Assembly (NCBI GenBank): GCA_035601575.1
Contig: DATNNZ010000323.1
Location: forward strand, 9,200 to 73,199
DNA from: DASTDH01 sp035601575
Lineage (GTDB): Bacteria; Verrucomicrobiota; Verrucomicrobiia; Chthoniobacterales; JAFAMB01
Direction of reading: 5' to 3'
DNA length: 64,000 nucleotides
Part shown: positions 18,186 to 27,124 of the stretch, one piece after another
How the letters are laid out: each line of letters begins with the position of its first letter
Numbering within the stretch: position 1 is the stretch's first letter
Program-made: the position numbers and the translations under genes
The notes under the pieces: model-generated
What the model was told of the DNA's origin: nothing
Databases searched by the model: none
What the model saw: the letters and a program-made list of their open reading frames with translations, nothing else

Positions 18186-18869
18186 ATGGTGACTCTGAAA
18201 GCGGTCGTCGAAGCTTTGCTGTTCAGCTCGCAAAAACCCCTTACTGCCAAAGAAATTCTGCAAGTAGTCCGGCTAGGCACGGAATACGCCGGAGAGGAGG
18301 AGGCTACCGTCCTGGCGAAAATCACTGAGGAATTGGTTCAAGAAGCACTCCAGAGTCTGGCCGGCGAATACACCGAACTTGCACGCTCCTTTCAACTGGT
18401 CGAGCAGGTCAGCGGTTGGCAGCTTTCCACCCGACCTGATTACCAGATCTGGGTTCGTCAACTGTTTCCAGAACTGCGGCCAACCCGGCTTAGTCCACCG
18501 GCGCTGGAAACGCTCGCGATCGTTGCCTATCGACAGCCGATCACCAAAGGCGATATTGAAGCAATCCGTGGTGTGACGGTGGATGGCGTTATGCAAAAAT
18601 TGCTCGACCTCGGACTAGTCAAGATCGCGGGTCGGGCAGAAATTCCGGGTCGCCCGTTGCTTTACGAAACCACCCTGCATTTCATGGAACATTTCGGGCT
18701 GAAGAATTTAAACGAACTGCCGAACGCATCCGAATTACGGAATCTCAACCTGCCGACTGCGAAGGTACCGGACGAACTGCAGCCGAACAAACCAGCGGAG
18801 AAGCCAGAGGCAGTCGAGTCGTCCGAACCCAACCCTGCCGATATCGGCCCGGCCAGAAACGAAAACTGA
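18186..18869 (+). CDS. scpB: Segregation and condensation protein B
   Basis: 227 residues from ATG 18186; an upstream in-frame ATG at 18141 lacks family similarity. ScpB is the winged-helix dimer that joins ScpA and SMC in condensin. Visible features: LKAVVEALLFSSQKPLTAKEI at the start, ALETLAIVAYRQPITKGDIE in the centre, then GRAEIPGRPLLYETT. The tail from about 190 is Pro/Glu-rich and probably disordered. pheA follows 65 bases downstream on the same strand. Confidence 0.94.
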   Translation: MVTLKAVVEALLFSSQKPLTAKEILQVVRLGTEYAGEEEATVLAKITEELVQEALQSLAGEYTELARSFQLVEQVSGWQLSTRPDYQIWVRQLFPELRPTRLSPPALETLAIVAYRQPITKGDIEAIRGVTVDGVMQKLLDLGLVKIAGRAEIPGRPLLYETTLHFMEHFGLKNLNELPNASELRNLNLPTAKVPDELQPNKPAEKPEAVESSEPNPADIGPARNEN

Positions 18870-18934
18870 CGCGAAGGTAGCGGTTTTGCCCAGCCCTTCC
18901 GACCATCAACATAACTCAACCGACGGAGAATAAC

Positions 18935-20020
18935 TTGAGCGCTCAACTTTCACTCGACGAGATCCGAAAAAAGATCGACGAGATTGATTCCGAATTGCTT
19001 CACCTTCTCAATGATCGAGCCGATCTCGTTCACGAAGTCGGACTCATCAAAAAAGAGGCGGGACTTTCGATTTACGCGCCGGAACGAGAAGAGTCACTTC
19101 TGCAACGCCTCGTGCAGAAGAGCAAAGGACGGCTACCGGAAACCGCGATTCGCGCAATTTATCGGGAAATCATGTCGGCCTCATTGGCTCTGGAAAAGGA
19201 GCTTTGCATTGCCTTTCTCGGTCCGGAAGCAACCTGGACCCATCAAGCAGCACGCTCCAAGTTCGGAGCCTCGGTTCGATATTCACCGCAATCCAGCATT
19301 AGCGATGTGTTCGATCGTGTAACTCGCACGGCGGCAGATTACGGCGTTGTGCCGATTGAAAACTCGGTGGAAGGCGCGGTGAATCACACTCTCGACGTTT
19401 TTATGGATTCGGAACTGAAGATCTGTGCCCAGATCCTTTTGCGAATTCAGAATGATCTGCTCTCCAAAGAGCCTGCGGAAAAGATTCGCAAGATTTATTC
19501 GCATCCGCAAGTGTTCGGACAGTGTCGTGGTTGGCTGCAGGAACACGCTCGAGGCCTCGATCTCGTTGAAGTCTCGAGCACAACCCGAGCCGCCCAACTA
19601 GCCGCTAACGAGCCTGGCGCCGCGGCTCTGGCCAGTGCAATGGCCGCCGAAGTCTACGGTCTGCGCATTCTCGAGCGCTCAGTGCAGGACAGTCCAAATA
19701 ATACTACTAGGTTTCTAGTGATATCGCACACGACCTGCCCTCCGACTAAAGACGATAAGACTTCCCTCATGTTTTGCGTCCAAGACCGGGTGGGTGCGTT
19801 GTATTCAGCGCTCGAGCCTTTCAGCCGGCTGAAACTCAGCATGAGCAAGATCGAAAGCCGGCCATCAAAGAGAAAGAATTGGGAATATTTCTTCTTCGTC
19901 GATATCGAAGGTCATTGCGACGACCAACTCGTCAAGGACGCAATCGCTGATCTGGAAAAGCATTGCACATTCGTGAAAGTCTTAGGGAGTTATCCCAAGA
20001 CGGAAGCGGTGGGAGAGTGA
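18935..20020 (+). CDS. pheA: Chorismate mutase / prephenate dehydratase (P-protein)
   Basis: 361 residues from a TTG start at 18935, which has a GGAG ribosome binding site 6-7 bases upstream. Residues 1-85 are an AroQ chorismate mutase (LDEIRKKIDEIDSELLHLLNDR). Prephenate dehydratase follows (GPEATWTHQAA; NNTTRFLVI with the catalytic Thr-Arg-Phe). An ACT domain ends the protein, with the ESRP phenylalanine-binding motif. It makes phenylpyruvate from chorismate and is probably feedback-inhibited by phenylalanine through the ACT domain. Confidence 0.96.
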   Translation: MSAQLSLDEIRKKIDEIDSELLHLLNDRADLVHEVGLIKKEAGLSIYAPEREESLLQRLVQKSKGRLPETAIRAIYREIMSASLALEKELCIAFLGPEATWTHQAARSKFGASVRYSPQSSISDVFDRVTRTAADYGVVPIENSVEGAVNHTLDVFMDSELKICAQILLRIQNDLLSKEPAEKIRKIYSHPQVFGQCRGWLQEHARGLDLVEVSSTTRAAQLAANEPGAAALASAMAAEVYGLRILERSVQDSPNNTTRFLVISHTTCPPTKDDKTSLMFCVQDRVGALYSALEPFSRLKLSMSKIESRPSKRKNWEYFFFVDIEGHCDDQLVKDAIADLEKHCTFVKVLGSYPKTEAVGE

Positions 20021-20030
20021 GAAGGTTGCG

Positions 20031-20071
20031 GGTTGCGGGTTCGAGTACCGGGGCTCATTGAACCTGCAACC
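20031..20071. terminator. Hairpin between convergent pheA and Lrp-like gene
   Basis: GGTTGCGGGTTC at 20031-20042 pairs with GAACCTGCAACC at 20060-20071 (12 bp, one G-T type mismatch). It fills the gap between two convergent stop codons and is a good candidate for a bidirectional terminator, though without a long T-tract. Confidence 0.5.
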
Positions 20072-20072
20072 T

Positions 20073-20651
20073 CTACTTCCCCACGTAAACCGCCTCGTTG
20101 GGCAAGTCGGGGCGCAAATATCCGTTTATCATGTTCACTAGCGGAACATAGTTGCGCATGACCCGAACAGGGGAAAGCAATCGAATCGTAGAAATTTCTT
20201 CGATCGAATCCTCGCCATGATTCTTGAGCAATCCCGGGATTAATTCTTCATGGGTTCGCTGAACGATGTCCAAATCGCTATTCCCATCCACAAAAAGCAG
20301 GAGGGCGACTTTCCCGTCGATCTCGGCGATATGGCTCTCAAAGATGGTCTCCGTAAAGATCGACTGTTGGCTGGAATCGAGTCGAATTTCGTCGACCAAT
20401 TGATTGTAAGTCACCCCCACGCGGAATTTGATGATATAAAGATGCCGGGCGTTATACTGTTTCGCTCCATCGGAGGAAAGATCCACGTTCGTGAAGTAGG
20501 CCAGCAGACCCTCGTGTTCTAATCGTAGCCGTTTGCGACTAACCGTTCGAACGTTTACTCCGGTGAGCTCTCCGATCCCATTATCCGACTCGCGAGGATC
20601 GCGTATAAGTTGACGAACGATGGCCTTTTCTTGCTCATCTAAAATTCTCAT
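20073..20651 (-). CDS. Lrp/AsnC-like winged-helix regulator
   Basis: 192 residues from ATG 20651; the longer frame needs a TTG at 20666. The N-terminus has an AsnC-type HTH: ILDEQEKAIVRQLIRDPRES followed by GIGELTGVNVRTVSRKRLRLE. The rest resembles a diverged effector/dimerisation domain (YIIKFRVGVTYNQLVDEI; VALLLFVDG), longer than a usual Lrp RAM domain. It is divergent from gltB with 188 bases between starts. Control of gltB, as Lrp does in enterobacteria, is an attractive inference but not shown. Confidence 0.7.
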   Translation of the reverse strand: MRILDEQEKAIVRQLIRDPRESDNGIGELTGVNVRTVSRKRLRLEHEGLLAYFTNVDLSSDGAKQYNARHLYIIKFRVGVTYNQLVDEIRLDSSQQSIFTETIFESHIAEIDGKVALLLFVDGNSDLDIVQRTHEELIPGLLKNHGEDSIEEISTIRLLSPVRVMRNYVPLVNMINGYLRPDLPNEAVYVGK

Positions 20652-20839
20652 GCCAATATCAATCAAACAAGGTTAAGGCGGTCCCAGGGTATCCCATCTC
20701 TCCACCCTGATGCCGGCTTATGGTATTTGCACCAATTATTCCAAAATAAGGTCTGTTGCGACTAAAAACCGTCGATTTAGCCCTTAGTTTGGTCTTGAAA
20801 CAAGCAAATACGGCTTTAGCTTTGTCAGTTTGTCTCGCC

Positions 20840-23800
20840 ATGAATAATGGGATTATTGATAGCATAGCAGGGCTCCCAAGATCACTGTATCAACCGGAAG
20901 AAGAGCATGACTCTTGTGGGGTAGGATTCGTGGCTGCCATCGATGGTCAACGTTCGAATCGTGTACTACGATACGGATTGACCTCGGTGTGCAACATGGT
21001 TCATCGGGGTGCGGTCGATGCCGACGCTAAGACGGGCGATGGATCGGGAGTAATGACCCAGATCCCATACAAGATCTTCCGCCGCGAAATCGCCAAGCTG
21101 GGGCATACGCTCTTTAATGATACCGATCTCGGTATCGGGTTTGTGTTCTTGCCGCATGATAACGCATACGCGCAAGCACGAGCCAAGGCCATCGTCGAGG
21201 AGGTACTTGAACACCGGCAGCTTTTCCTGTTCGGCTGGCGCGAGGTGCCTCTCAACATAATGGTATTGGGAGAGAAGGCGCAATTGACCATGCCCAGAAT
21301 CGAGCAGGTTCTGATTGGCCGTAGCGCGGCAATGAGCGATGAGGAGTACGAACGACGATTGTTTCTAGCCCGAAACGAGATCGAAAAACGGGCGCAGCTG
21401 GACAATATCCGAAATTTCTACATTTCATCGTTTTCCCACCGGGTGGTGATCTACAAAGGGCTTTTGACGGCCATTTCACTGGAGAAATTTTACCGGGATC
21501 TCAGCGATCCAGACTACGAGACGGCAATCTGCGTCTTCCATGAGCGCTATAGCACAAACACTTTTCCGACCTGGCCGCTAAGTCAGCCGTTCCGGATTCT
21601 TGGTCACAATGGCGAGATCAACACGATCCGCGGTAACCGGAATTGGATGAGGGCGCGGGAACCGGAACTGACGGCGGAGTTCTGGAAAGACGATATCGAT
21701 CTTCTAAAGCCGATTATTCAGCCAGGCGGATCCGACTCTGCCAGCCTCGACAATGCGCTCGAGGTACTCATGCTGTCTGGCCGCGAGATGCTACACGCCA
21801 TCACGATGCTGGTTCCGCCGGCTTGGCGTACGGATGAGCGAATGGCGCCGGAACTGAAAGCGTTTTACGAGTACCACCGTTGTTTCAACGAACCGTGGGA
21901 TGGGCCCGCCGGTCTGGTGTTCAGTAACGGCGTCGTAGCTGCTGCCTGTTTGGACCGAAACGGTCTTCGGCCCGCGCGTTACAAGGTCACTGAGGACGGC
22001 ATTTTTACGATTGGTTCCGAAGTGGGATGCATGGAGATCGACGACGCGAAAGTCGTCGAGAAAGGTCGGTTGGCGCCTGGCGAAATGATCGCGGTCGACA
22101 CCAGATCCGGAAAGCTTTTGCGAGATCGAGACATCAAACAACGGTTGGCGGCCCAGCGCCCTTATCTTGAGTGGGTCAATACGAACCTGCTGCGACTACA
22201 GACCCTGGCCGGCCGGGACTTGCAGACTCCGACCGGAGAGCTCGATATTCTTGGTCTCACCCAGCGACAGATCGCCTTCGGCTATAGCAGCGAGGAGCTC
22301 GATCTCGTTTTGAAGCCGATGGCCAAGGACGGCCAGGAAGCGGTTGGCTCAATGGGCGACGATACCCCGTTGGCGGTTTTATCGTTGCAGCCACGCCTTC
22401 TCTACACCTACTTCCGTCAACTTTTCGCGCAGGTGACCAACCCGCCGATTGACCCGATCCGGGAGAAGCTGGTGATGTCACTCGCGACCATCATGGGATG
22501 GCGTCGCAATCTTTTGGCCGAAACTCCAGAACACGCGAAGCTGGTATTTTCAGAGTCACCAATCTTGTGGCCGCATGAGTTGGACAAACTGAAGGAGCTA
22601 CCCGATCCGTTCCACAAAGCGGTTCAAATTTCTGTGCTCTGGCCAGTGGCCGAGGATGAGGCCGGTTTGGAGAAAGCCCTTCGGCGCATAGCGGTGGAGG
22701 CCGAACAAGCCGTTGATGGAGCAGCCCGGTTGATCATCCTGTCGGATCAAGGCGTCGATCACGCGCACATCGCGATTCCCATGCTGTTGGCAGTCGGCGC
22801 CGTACACAACCAGCTGATTCGGGGTGGTAAGCGGATGCGGTGCAGCATTATCTGCGAAACCGGAGAGGCGCGAGATGTGCATCAGGTTGCTTGTCTTATC
22901 GGCTATGGCGCTAGTGCAGTCTGCCCCTATTTGGGATACGAGACGATGCGCGAGTTATTGGAGCGCGGATCCCTCGGAGAAGGATTAGTCTACGAGAAAG
23001 CGGTCCGAAACTACAAGTCCGCGCTCGAGAAGGGACTGCTCAAAATCATGTCGAAGATGGGCATCTCAATGATCGATAGCTACCGCGGCGCCCAAATCTT
23101 TGAGGCGATCGGACTCGGTTCGGCCATGATCGACAATTATTTTGCGGGTACTCCATCGAAGATCGAAGGAGTCGACTTAGTCGACATCGCGCGCGAAAGC
23201 CTGACTCGACACCGGCGAGCCTATGCTCAAGCTGTTCCGGGCGAAGGAGCAACCGAACTGGAGGATCCGGGATTTTATCGTTTTCGCAGACAAGGTGAGC
23301 AGCATGCGGTTACGCCGCCGGTCATCAAGAATTTCCACACCTTCGTAAAGTCAAATAAGCCGGAGGACTACAAGGCATACGCGGACGCGATCAAAGCGAT
23401 TCGCCCGAACGCGGTGCGCGATCTCCTGCAAATAGTTCCGACCGGGAAACCATCACTGCCGATCGATGAGGTCGAACCGATCGAAGAAATTCGTCGACGC
23501 TTTACCACAGCGGGAATGTCGCTCGGCGCTTTAAGTCCGGAAGCCCACGAATGTCTGGCCATCGCCATGAATCGGATCGGCGGAAAATCGAACTCCGGTG
23601 AAGGGGGCGAAGATCCGGAACGGTTTCATCGACGACCTAACGGCGACTGGCCCAACAGTGCGATCAAACAAATTGCCCAGGCTCGGTTCGGGGTGACGGC
23701 CGCCTATCTCGCAGCCGCCAAAGAAATTGAGATAAAAATGGCGCAAGGCGCAAAACCAGGAGAAGGAGGTCAGCTGCCTGGGCACAAAGTCAGCGCGATG

Positions 23801-25411
23801 ATCGCTCGGCTGCGAAAGAGCACTCCGGGCGTACCGCTGATTTCGCCCCCACCTCACCATGATATCTATTCCATCGAGGATCTCGCCCAGCTGATTTACG
23901 ACCTGAAACAGGTGAACCCCCGCGCCAAGGTGTGCGTGAAATTAGTGGCTGAGGCGGGGGTTGGCACCGTCGCGGCAGGAGTCGCCAAAGCGCACGCTGA
24001 CACCATTTTGATTAGTGGACATGATGGAGGAACCGGCGCATCACCATTAAGTTCGATCAAGTACGCGGGAAGCGCATGGGAACTCGGGGTCTCCGAGGCT
24101 CACCAGGTACTTATGTTGAACGGCTTACGCAACCGGATAACTCTGCGAACCGATGGAGGCATGCGAACCGGTGAAGATATCCTTTTTGCCGCGCTGCTGG
24201 GAGCGGAGGAATTTAACTTTGGCACATCCGCCCTCATTGCTTCGGGCTGCGTTTATGTCCGTCAATGTCATCTCAACACCTGTCCGGTCGGTGTCGCTAC
24301 TCAGGATGAGCGGCTACGCGCTAAATTCAAAGGCAAGCCGGAGTACATCGTAAATTATTTCAACGGGGTGGCCCAAGAAGTGCGTGAACTGATGGCCGCT
24401 CTTGGAGTTGCGTCATTCAATGATCTGGTCGGCCGGGTGGAGTATCTCCGGCAGCGAGAGATTCCAAATCATCCGAAGGCCAACAAGATCAATCTCTCTC
24501 GTCTGCTCGCCAACGTCTCGAAGGAAGACAATTCGCAGCCCAGACATAACACCTGGGAACGCAATGATCCGAATTGGGGTCGACGCCTGGATGATACTAT
24601 CCTGCAGGATGCGCGTGACGCGGTACAGGACCAGCTTCCGATTGTTCTTAACTATCGAGTCAAAAACACCAATCGTGCGGTTGGCACCAAGTTATCCGGA
24701 GAAATCGGCTATCTTTGGGGCGAACAAGGTCTACCGGAGAACACGATACAACTCAACTTGCGAGGCAGCGCCGGACAAAGCCTCGGCGCGTTTCTAAGTC
24801 CCGGCGTGAAAATTGCCCTTTCTGGCGAAGCCAACGATTACGTTGGGAAAGGAATGGGCGGTGGCGAGATAGTGCTGAAACTATCGCCAGGCGCCAAGTA
24901 TGTTGCCCACGAGAATTTTATCGCCGGCAACACTTGCCTGTACGGAGCTACCGGCGGCGCCTTCTTTGCCGCGGGTCGCGCAGGAGAACGCTTCGCGGTA
25001 CGCAACTCCGGAGCAACCGCAGTTATTGAAGGTGTGGGTGACCACGGCTGCGAATATATGACTCGCGGGACCGTGTTGGTCCTAGGTACCACGGGCAAAA
25101 ACTTCGGAGCCGGAATGACCGGGGGAACGGCTTACGTATTGGATTTGCGGGAAGAATTTCTTCTCGATCTCAATCCGGAGTTGGTAACGGCTACGCGCCT
25201 GGTTGAAGAAGAGGACATCATCACCGTAAAGGAGTTGATTTATAAGCATCTGGAACGCACCGAAAGCAGCCGCGCCAAGGAAATTCTGACGCAGTGGCCG
25301 GTGTACCAGGACAAGTTTTGGCGCGTTCGTCCGACTTACACTCCGCCAGCGGAGAAACCTGCTCCAGAACCCGTCCCGGCCACCGTGGAAGCAAGCGGAG
25401 CAAAAGACTAG
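20840..25411 (+). CDS. gltB: Glutamate synthase large subunit GltB
   Basis: 1523 residues from ATG 20840; the frame is open to 20756 but the extra part is not family-like. The enzyme transfers the amide N of glutamine to 2-oxoglutarate. Cys26 in EEHDSCGVGF should become the N-terminal catalytic Cys after removal of a 25-residue propeptide. The FMN-binding synthase domain has ISGHDGGTGASPLSSI. The 3Fe-4S cysteines lie in CVYVRQCHLNTCPVG. The C-terminal GXGXG beta-helix domain is present (GQSLGAFLSPGVKI). No gltD is in the window; a tandem-ACT gene follows three bases after its stop. Confidence 0.97.
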   Translation: MNNGIIDSIAGLPRSLYQPEEEHDSCGVGFVAAIDGQRSNRVLRYGLTSVCNMVHRGAVDADAKTGDGSGVMTQIPYKIFRREIAKLGHTLFNDTDLGIGFVFLPHDNAYAQARAKAIVEEVLEHRQLFLFGWREVPLNIMVLGEKAQLTMPRIEQVLIGRSAAMSDEEYERRLFLARNEIEKRAQLDNIRNFYISSFSHRVVIYKGLLTAISLEKFYRDLSDPDYETAICVFHERYSTNTFPTWPLSQPFRILGHNGEINTIRGNRNWMRAREPELTAEFWKDDIDLLKPIIQPGGSDSASLDNALEVLMLSGREMLHAITMLVPPAWRTDERMAPELKAFYEYHRCFNEPWDGPAGLVFSNGVVAAACLDRNGLRPARYKVTEDGIFTIGSEVGCMEIDDAKVVEKGRLAPGEMIAVDTRSGKLLRDRDIKQRLAAQRPYLEWVNTNLLRLQTLAGRDLQTPTGELDILGLTQRQIAFGYSSEELDLVLKPMAKDGQEAVGSMGDDTPLAVLSLQPRLLYTYFRQLFAQVTNPPIDPIREKLVMSLATIMGWRRNLLAETPEHAKLVFSESPILWPHELDKLKELPDPFHKAVQISVLWPVAEDEAGLEKALRRIAVEAEQAVDGAARLIILSDQGVDHAHIAIPMLLAVGAVHNQLIRGGKRMRCSIICETGEARDVHQVACLIGYGASAVCPYLGYETMRELLERGSLGEGLVYEKAVRNYKSALEKGLLKIMSKMGISMIDSYRGAQIFEAIGLGSAMIDNYFAGTPSKIEGVDLVDIARESLTRHRRAYAQAVPGEGATELEDPGFYRFRRQGEQHAVTPPVIKNFHTFVKSNKPEDYKAYADAIKAIRPNAVRDLLQIVPTGKPSLPIDEVEPIEEIRRRFTTAGMSLGALSPEAHECLAIAMNRIGGKSNSGEGGEDPERFHRRPNGDWPNSAIKQIAQARFGVTAAYLAAAKEIEIKMAQGAKPGEGGQLPGHKVSAMIARLRKSTPGVPLISPPPHHDIYSIEDLAQLIYDLKQVNPRAKVCVKLVAEAGVGTVAAGVAKAHADTILISGHDGGTGASPLSSIKYAGSAWELGVSEAHQVLMLNGLRNRITLRTDGGMRTGEDILFAALLGAEEFNFGTSALIASGCVYVRQCHLNTCPVGVATQDERLRAKFKGKPEYIVNYFNGVAQEVRELMAALGVASFNDLVGRVEYLRQREIPNHPKANKINLSRLLANVSKEDNSQPRHNTWERNDPNWGRRLDDTILQDARDAVQDQLPIVLNYRVKNTNRAVGTKLSGEIGYLWGEQGLPENTIQLNLRGSAGQSLGAFLSPGVKIALSGEANDYVGKGMGGGEIVLKLSPGAKYVAHENFIAGNTCLYGATGGAFFAAGRAGERFAVRNSGATAVIEGVGDHGCEYMTRGTVLVLGTTGKNFGAGMTGGTAYVLDLREEFLLDLNPELVTATRLVEEEDIITVKELIYKHLERTESSRAKEILTQWPVYQDKFWRVRPTYTPPAEKPAPEPVPATVEASGAKD

Positions 25412-25414
25412 CTT

Positions 25415-25816
25415 ATGGAGCTGGTGACTCAACTCGCGCTCTTTCTTGAAAACAAGCCCGGGACATTGGCAGCGGTCTGTGATGCGTTGGCGGACGCAAA
25501 GATCAATATCTTCGCTTTGACCATCTCAGATACAGTCGATCATGCGGTGGTTCGCATGGTCGTAAGTGACACGGATAAAGCGCTTTCCATTTTTGAGGCG
25601 CACGGCACGCTGGTGGTGGAAAACGAAGTTTTGATGATCGAGCACGACAATCGTCCTGGAACGCTTTCGGAGATCGCCAAGAAACTGGCGTCGAAGAAAG
25701 TGAATATCGAGTACGCCTATTTGGCCGGCGGACCGCATTTAAAAAAAGGCCTCATGATCTTGCGACCCGATAACATCAAAAAGGCGAGCGAAATACTTGG
25801 AGCGAAATACTCCTGA
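25415..25816 (+). CDS. Tandem ACT-domain protein
   Basis: 133 residues made of two ACT units: LALFLENKPGTLAAVCDALADAKINI and MIEHDNRPGTLSEIAKKLASKKVNIE. ACT pairs bind amino acids and regulate metabolic enzymes. There is no attached catalytic domain. Only three bases separate it from gltB, so the two are co-transcribed. A role in sensing glutamate, glutamine or another amino acid for GltB is inferred from this arrangement. Confidence 0.85.
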   Translation: MELVTQLALFLENKPGTLAAVCDALADAKINIFALTISDTVDHAVVRMVVSDTDKALSIFEAHGTLVVENEVLMIEHDNRPGTLSEIAKKLASKKVNIEYAYLAGGPHLKKGLMILRPDNIKKASEILGAKYS

Positions 25817-25860
25817 TGGGGCGCCGCTGACGCGCGGAGCTTTGGCGAAAAGCCCATACG

Positions 25861-25937
25861 CGAGAGGGCGAAAACCTCGGCGCATTTAGGTGGCCGTGCT
25901 AATCCGTGTGGCTTCCCCATGCGCCGGGTTTGAGCCA
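25861..25937 (-). repeat. REP-like inverted repeat, left copy flanking RAYT
   Basis: Read on the minus strand this is TGGCTCAAACCCGGCGCA, then GGGGAAGCCACACGG, then GCCACCTAAATGCGCCGAGG and TTTTCGCCCT. The same series, over 90% identical by eye, lies on the plus strand at 26489-26565. The two copies bracket the transposase remnant in opposite orientation. Confidence 0.8.
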
Positions 25938-26006
25938 CGTCCCAGCATTGCCCGATATATTGAAATGCTTAAATGCGGGGACTTAATATTATTACATATT
26001 CTTTCT

Positions 26007-26472
26007 ATGTTATGTTTAGATCGGAACCACCCAGCGCGAGGCGTGCTCGAAGATGAAACGCTTCCCACTTTGGTATTCGCAACGATATGCACGAAGAAAC
26101 GGAGGCCTTGGCTAGCCTACGCCGCTGGTACATCGTGTGCTCCGTTCGGCTTGGCTCCGGCATAAAAACTGGATCGTGAGTGCCTACGTTGTCATGCCAG
26201 ACCATTTCCATTTCTTCGCTGAACCTGGCACAGAACCGGGGACATTTGATGAGTGGATCACGTGTTGGAAACGTGGAGCAGGACGATTGCTAAAGAACCC
26301 TGATTGCCGGTGGCAGGCCGGATCGTTTCATCATCGCATCCGTTGCTTTGAAGACGCCGTCGAAAAGCGAATCTACATGGATGAGAATCCGGTGCGTGCC
26401 GGGCTTGTGAAACGAATTCGAGATTGGCCCTATCGCGGAGAACTGATAAAGACGGAGCGTTGGTGGTTCTGA
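26007..26472 (+). pseudogene. REP-associated tyrosine transposase (RAYT), frameshifted
   Basis: A Y1/IS200-like RAYT. The first part, in the frame of ATG 26007, gives MLCLDRNHPARG and LVFATICTKKRRPWLA. The reading frame then shifts by one base near 26115-26130. The second part, in the frame of 26137, gives HKNWIVSAYVVMPDHFHFF with the HUH-type His-x-His pair, and YMDENPVRAGLV, which carries the likely catalytic Tyr and the family's NPVRAGL block. The split means it is probably not active. The inverted REP copies on both sides are the normal context of a RAYT, which processes such hairpins. A sequencing error at the frameshift is possible. Confidence 0.8.
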
Positions 26473-26488
26473 AGCGCACGGCCTTCAA

Positions 26489-26565
26489 TGGCTCAAACCC
26501 GGCGCAGGGGAAGCCACACGGATGAGCACAGCCACCTAAAATGCGCCGAGGTTTTCGCCCTACCG
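26489..26565 (+). repeat. REP-like inverted repeat, right copy flanking RAYT
   Basis: This is the plus-strand mate of 25861-25937; the pair lies about 70 bases outside the transposase stop and 70 outside its start. The block order is TGGCTCAAACCCGGCGCA, GGGGAAGCCACACGG, GCCACCTAAAATGCGCCGAGG, TTTTCGCCCTACC. Confidence 0.8.
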
Positions 26566-26607
26566 TTTATGGGAATTGCGGGCGCGCCAAGTTGTGGCGC
26601 GGCATCA

Positions 26608-26670
26608 ATGGCTCAAACCCGGCGCATCGAGTGCAAAACGGGTGTGTTAGCAGCCTAATGCGCGGAAGAC
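26608..26670 (+). repeat. Additional partial REP-like copy
   Basis: It begins ATGGCTCAAACCCGGCGCAT and continues with GTGCAAAAC, as in the copy at 14982. The second half (CAGCCTAATGCGCGGAAG) is degenerate. It lies in direct orientation to the copy at 26489, just downstream of the convergent rplQ stop. Confidence 0.65.
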
Positions 26671-26701
26671 CCCCCATCGCTCCACTAATTGGGCCTTGAC
26701 C

Positions 26702-27118
26702 CTACTTCTTTTCGGCCTTCTTCTCGGGTTTTTCGTCGAGGTCTATCTTTGGCTCGGTCACCGGCTGATCTACCCATTCGACGTAGGCCATGGGTGCCGA
26801 ATCACTCTGGCGTAAACCCAATTTGACTATCCGGACATAACCTCCCTGGCGAGTGCCAGACCGCGGCGCCACATCCGCAAACAATATCCGTACGGCCTCT
26901 TTCTGATGGAGAAACGCAAAGGCAAGACGGCGCGCGTGCAAATCGTTCCGTTTACCTAAGGTCACCATCCTTTCGGCCAGCGGTCGTACTGCCTTCGCCT
27001 TTGCCAGGGTCGTCTTGATCCGGCTATGTTCAATCAAGCTACAGATTTGATTGGCCAGCATCAGATTGCGATGTTCGGCCTTCCGGCCCAATTTTACGGT
27101 CTTTTTCGTATGACGCAT
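26702..27118 (-). CDS. rplQ: 50S ribosomal protein L17
   Basis: 138 residues. N-terminus MRHTKKTVKLGRKAEHRNLM is the L17 signature, followed by KTTLAKAKAVRPLAERMVTL. The Lys/Glu-rich tail (after about 120) is a modest extension. It follows rpoA after six bases, the conserved rpoA-rplQ order, and is probably co-transcribed with it. Confidence 0.97.
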   Translation of the reverse strand: MRHTKKTVKLGRKAEHRNLMLANQICSLIEHSRIKTTLAKAKAVRPLAERMVTLGKRNDLHARRLAFAFLHQKEAVRILFADVAPRSGTRQGGYVRIVKLGLRQSDSAPMAYVEWVDQPVTEPKIDLDEKPEKKAEKK

Positions 27119-27124
27119 AGGTCG

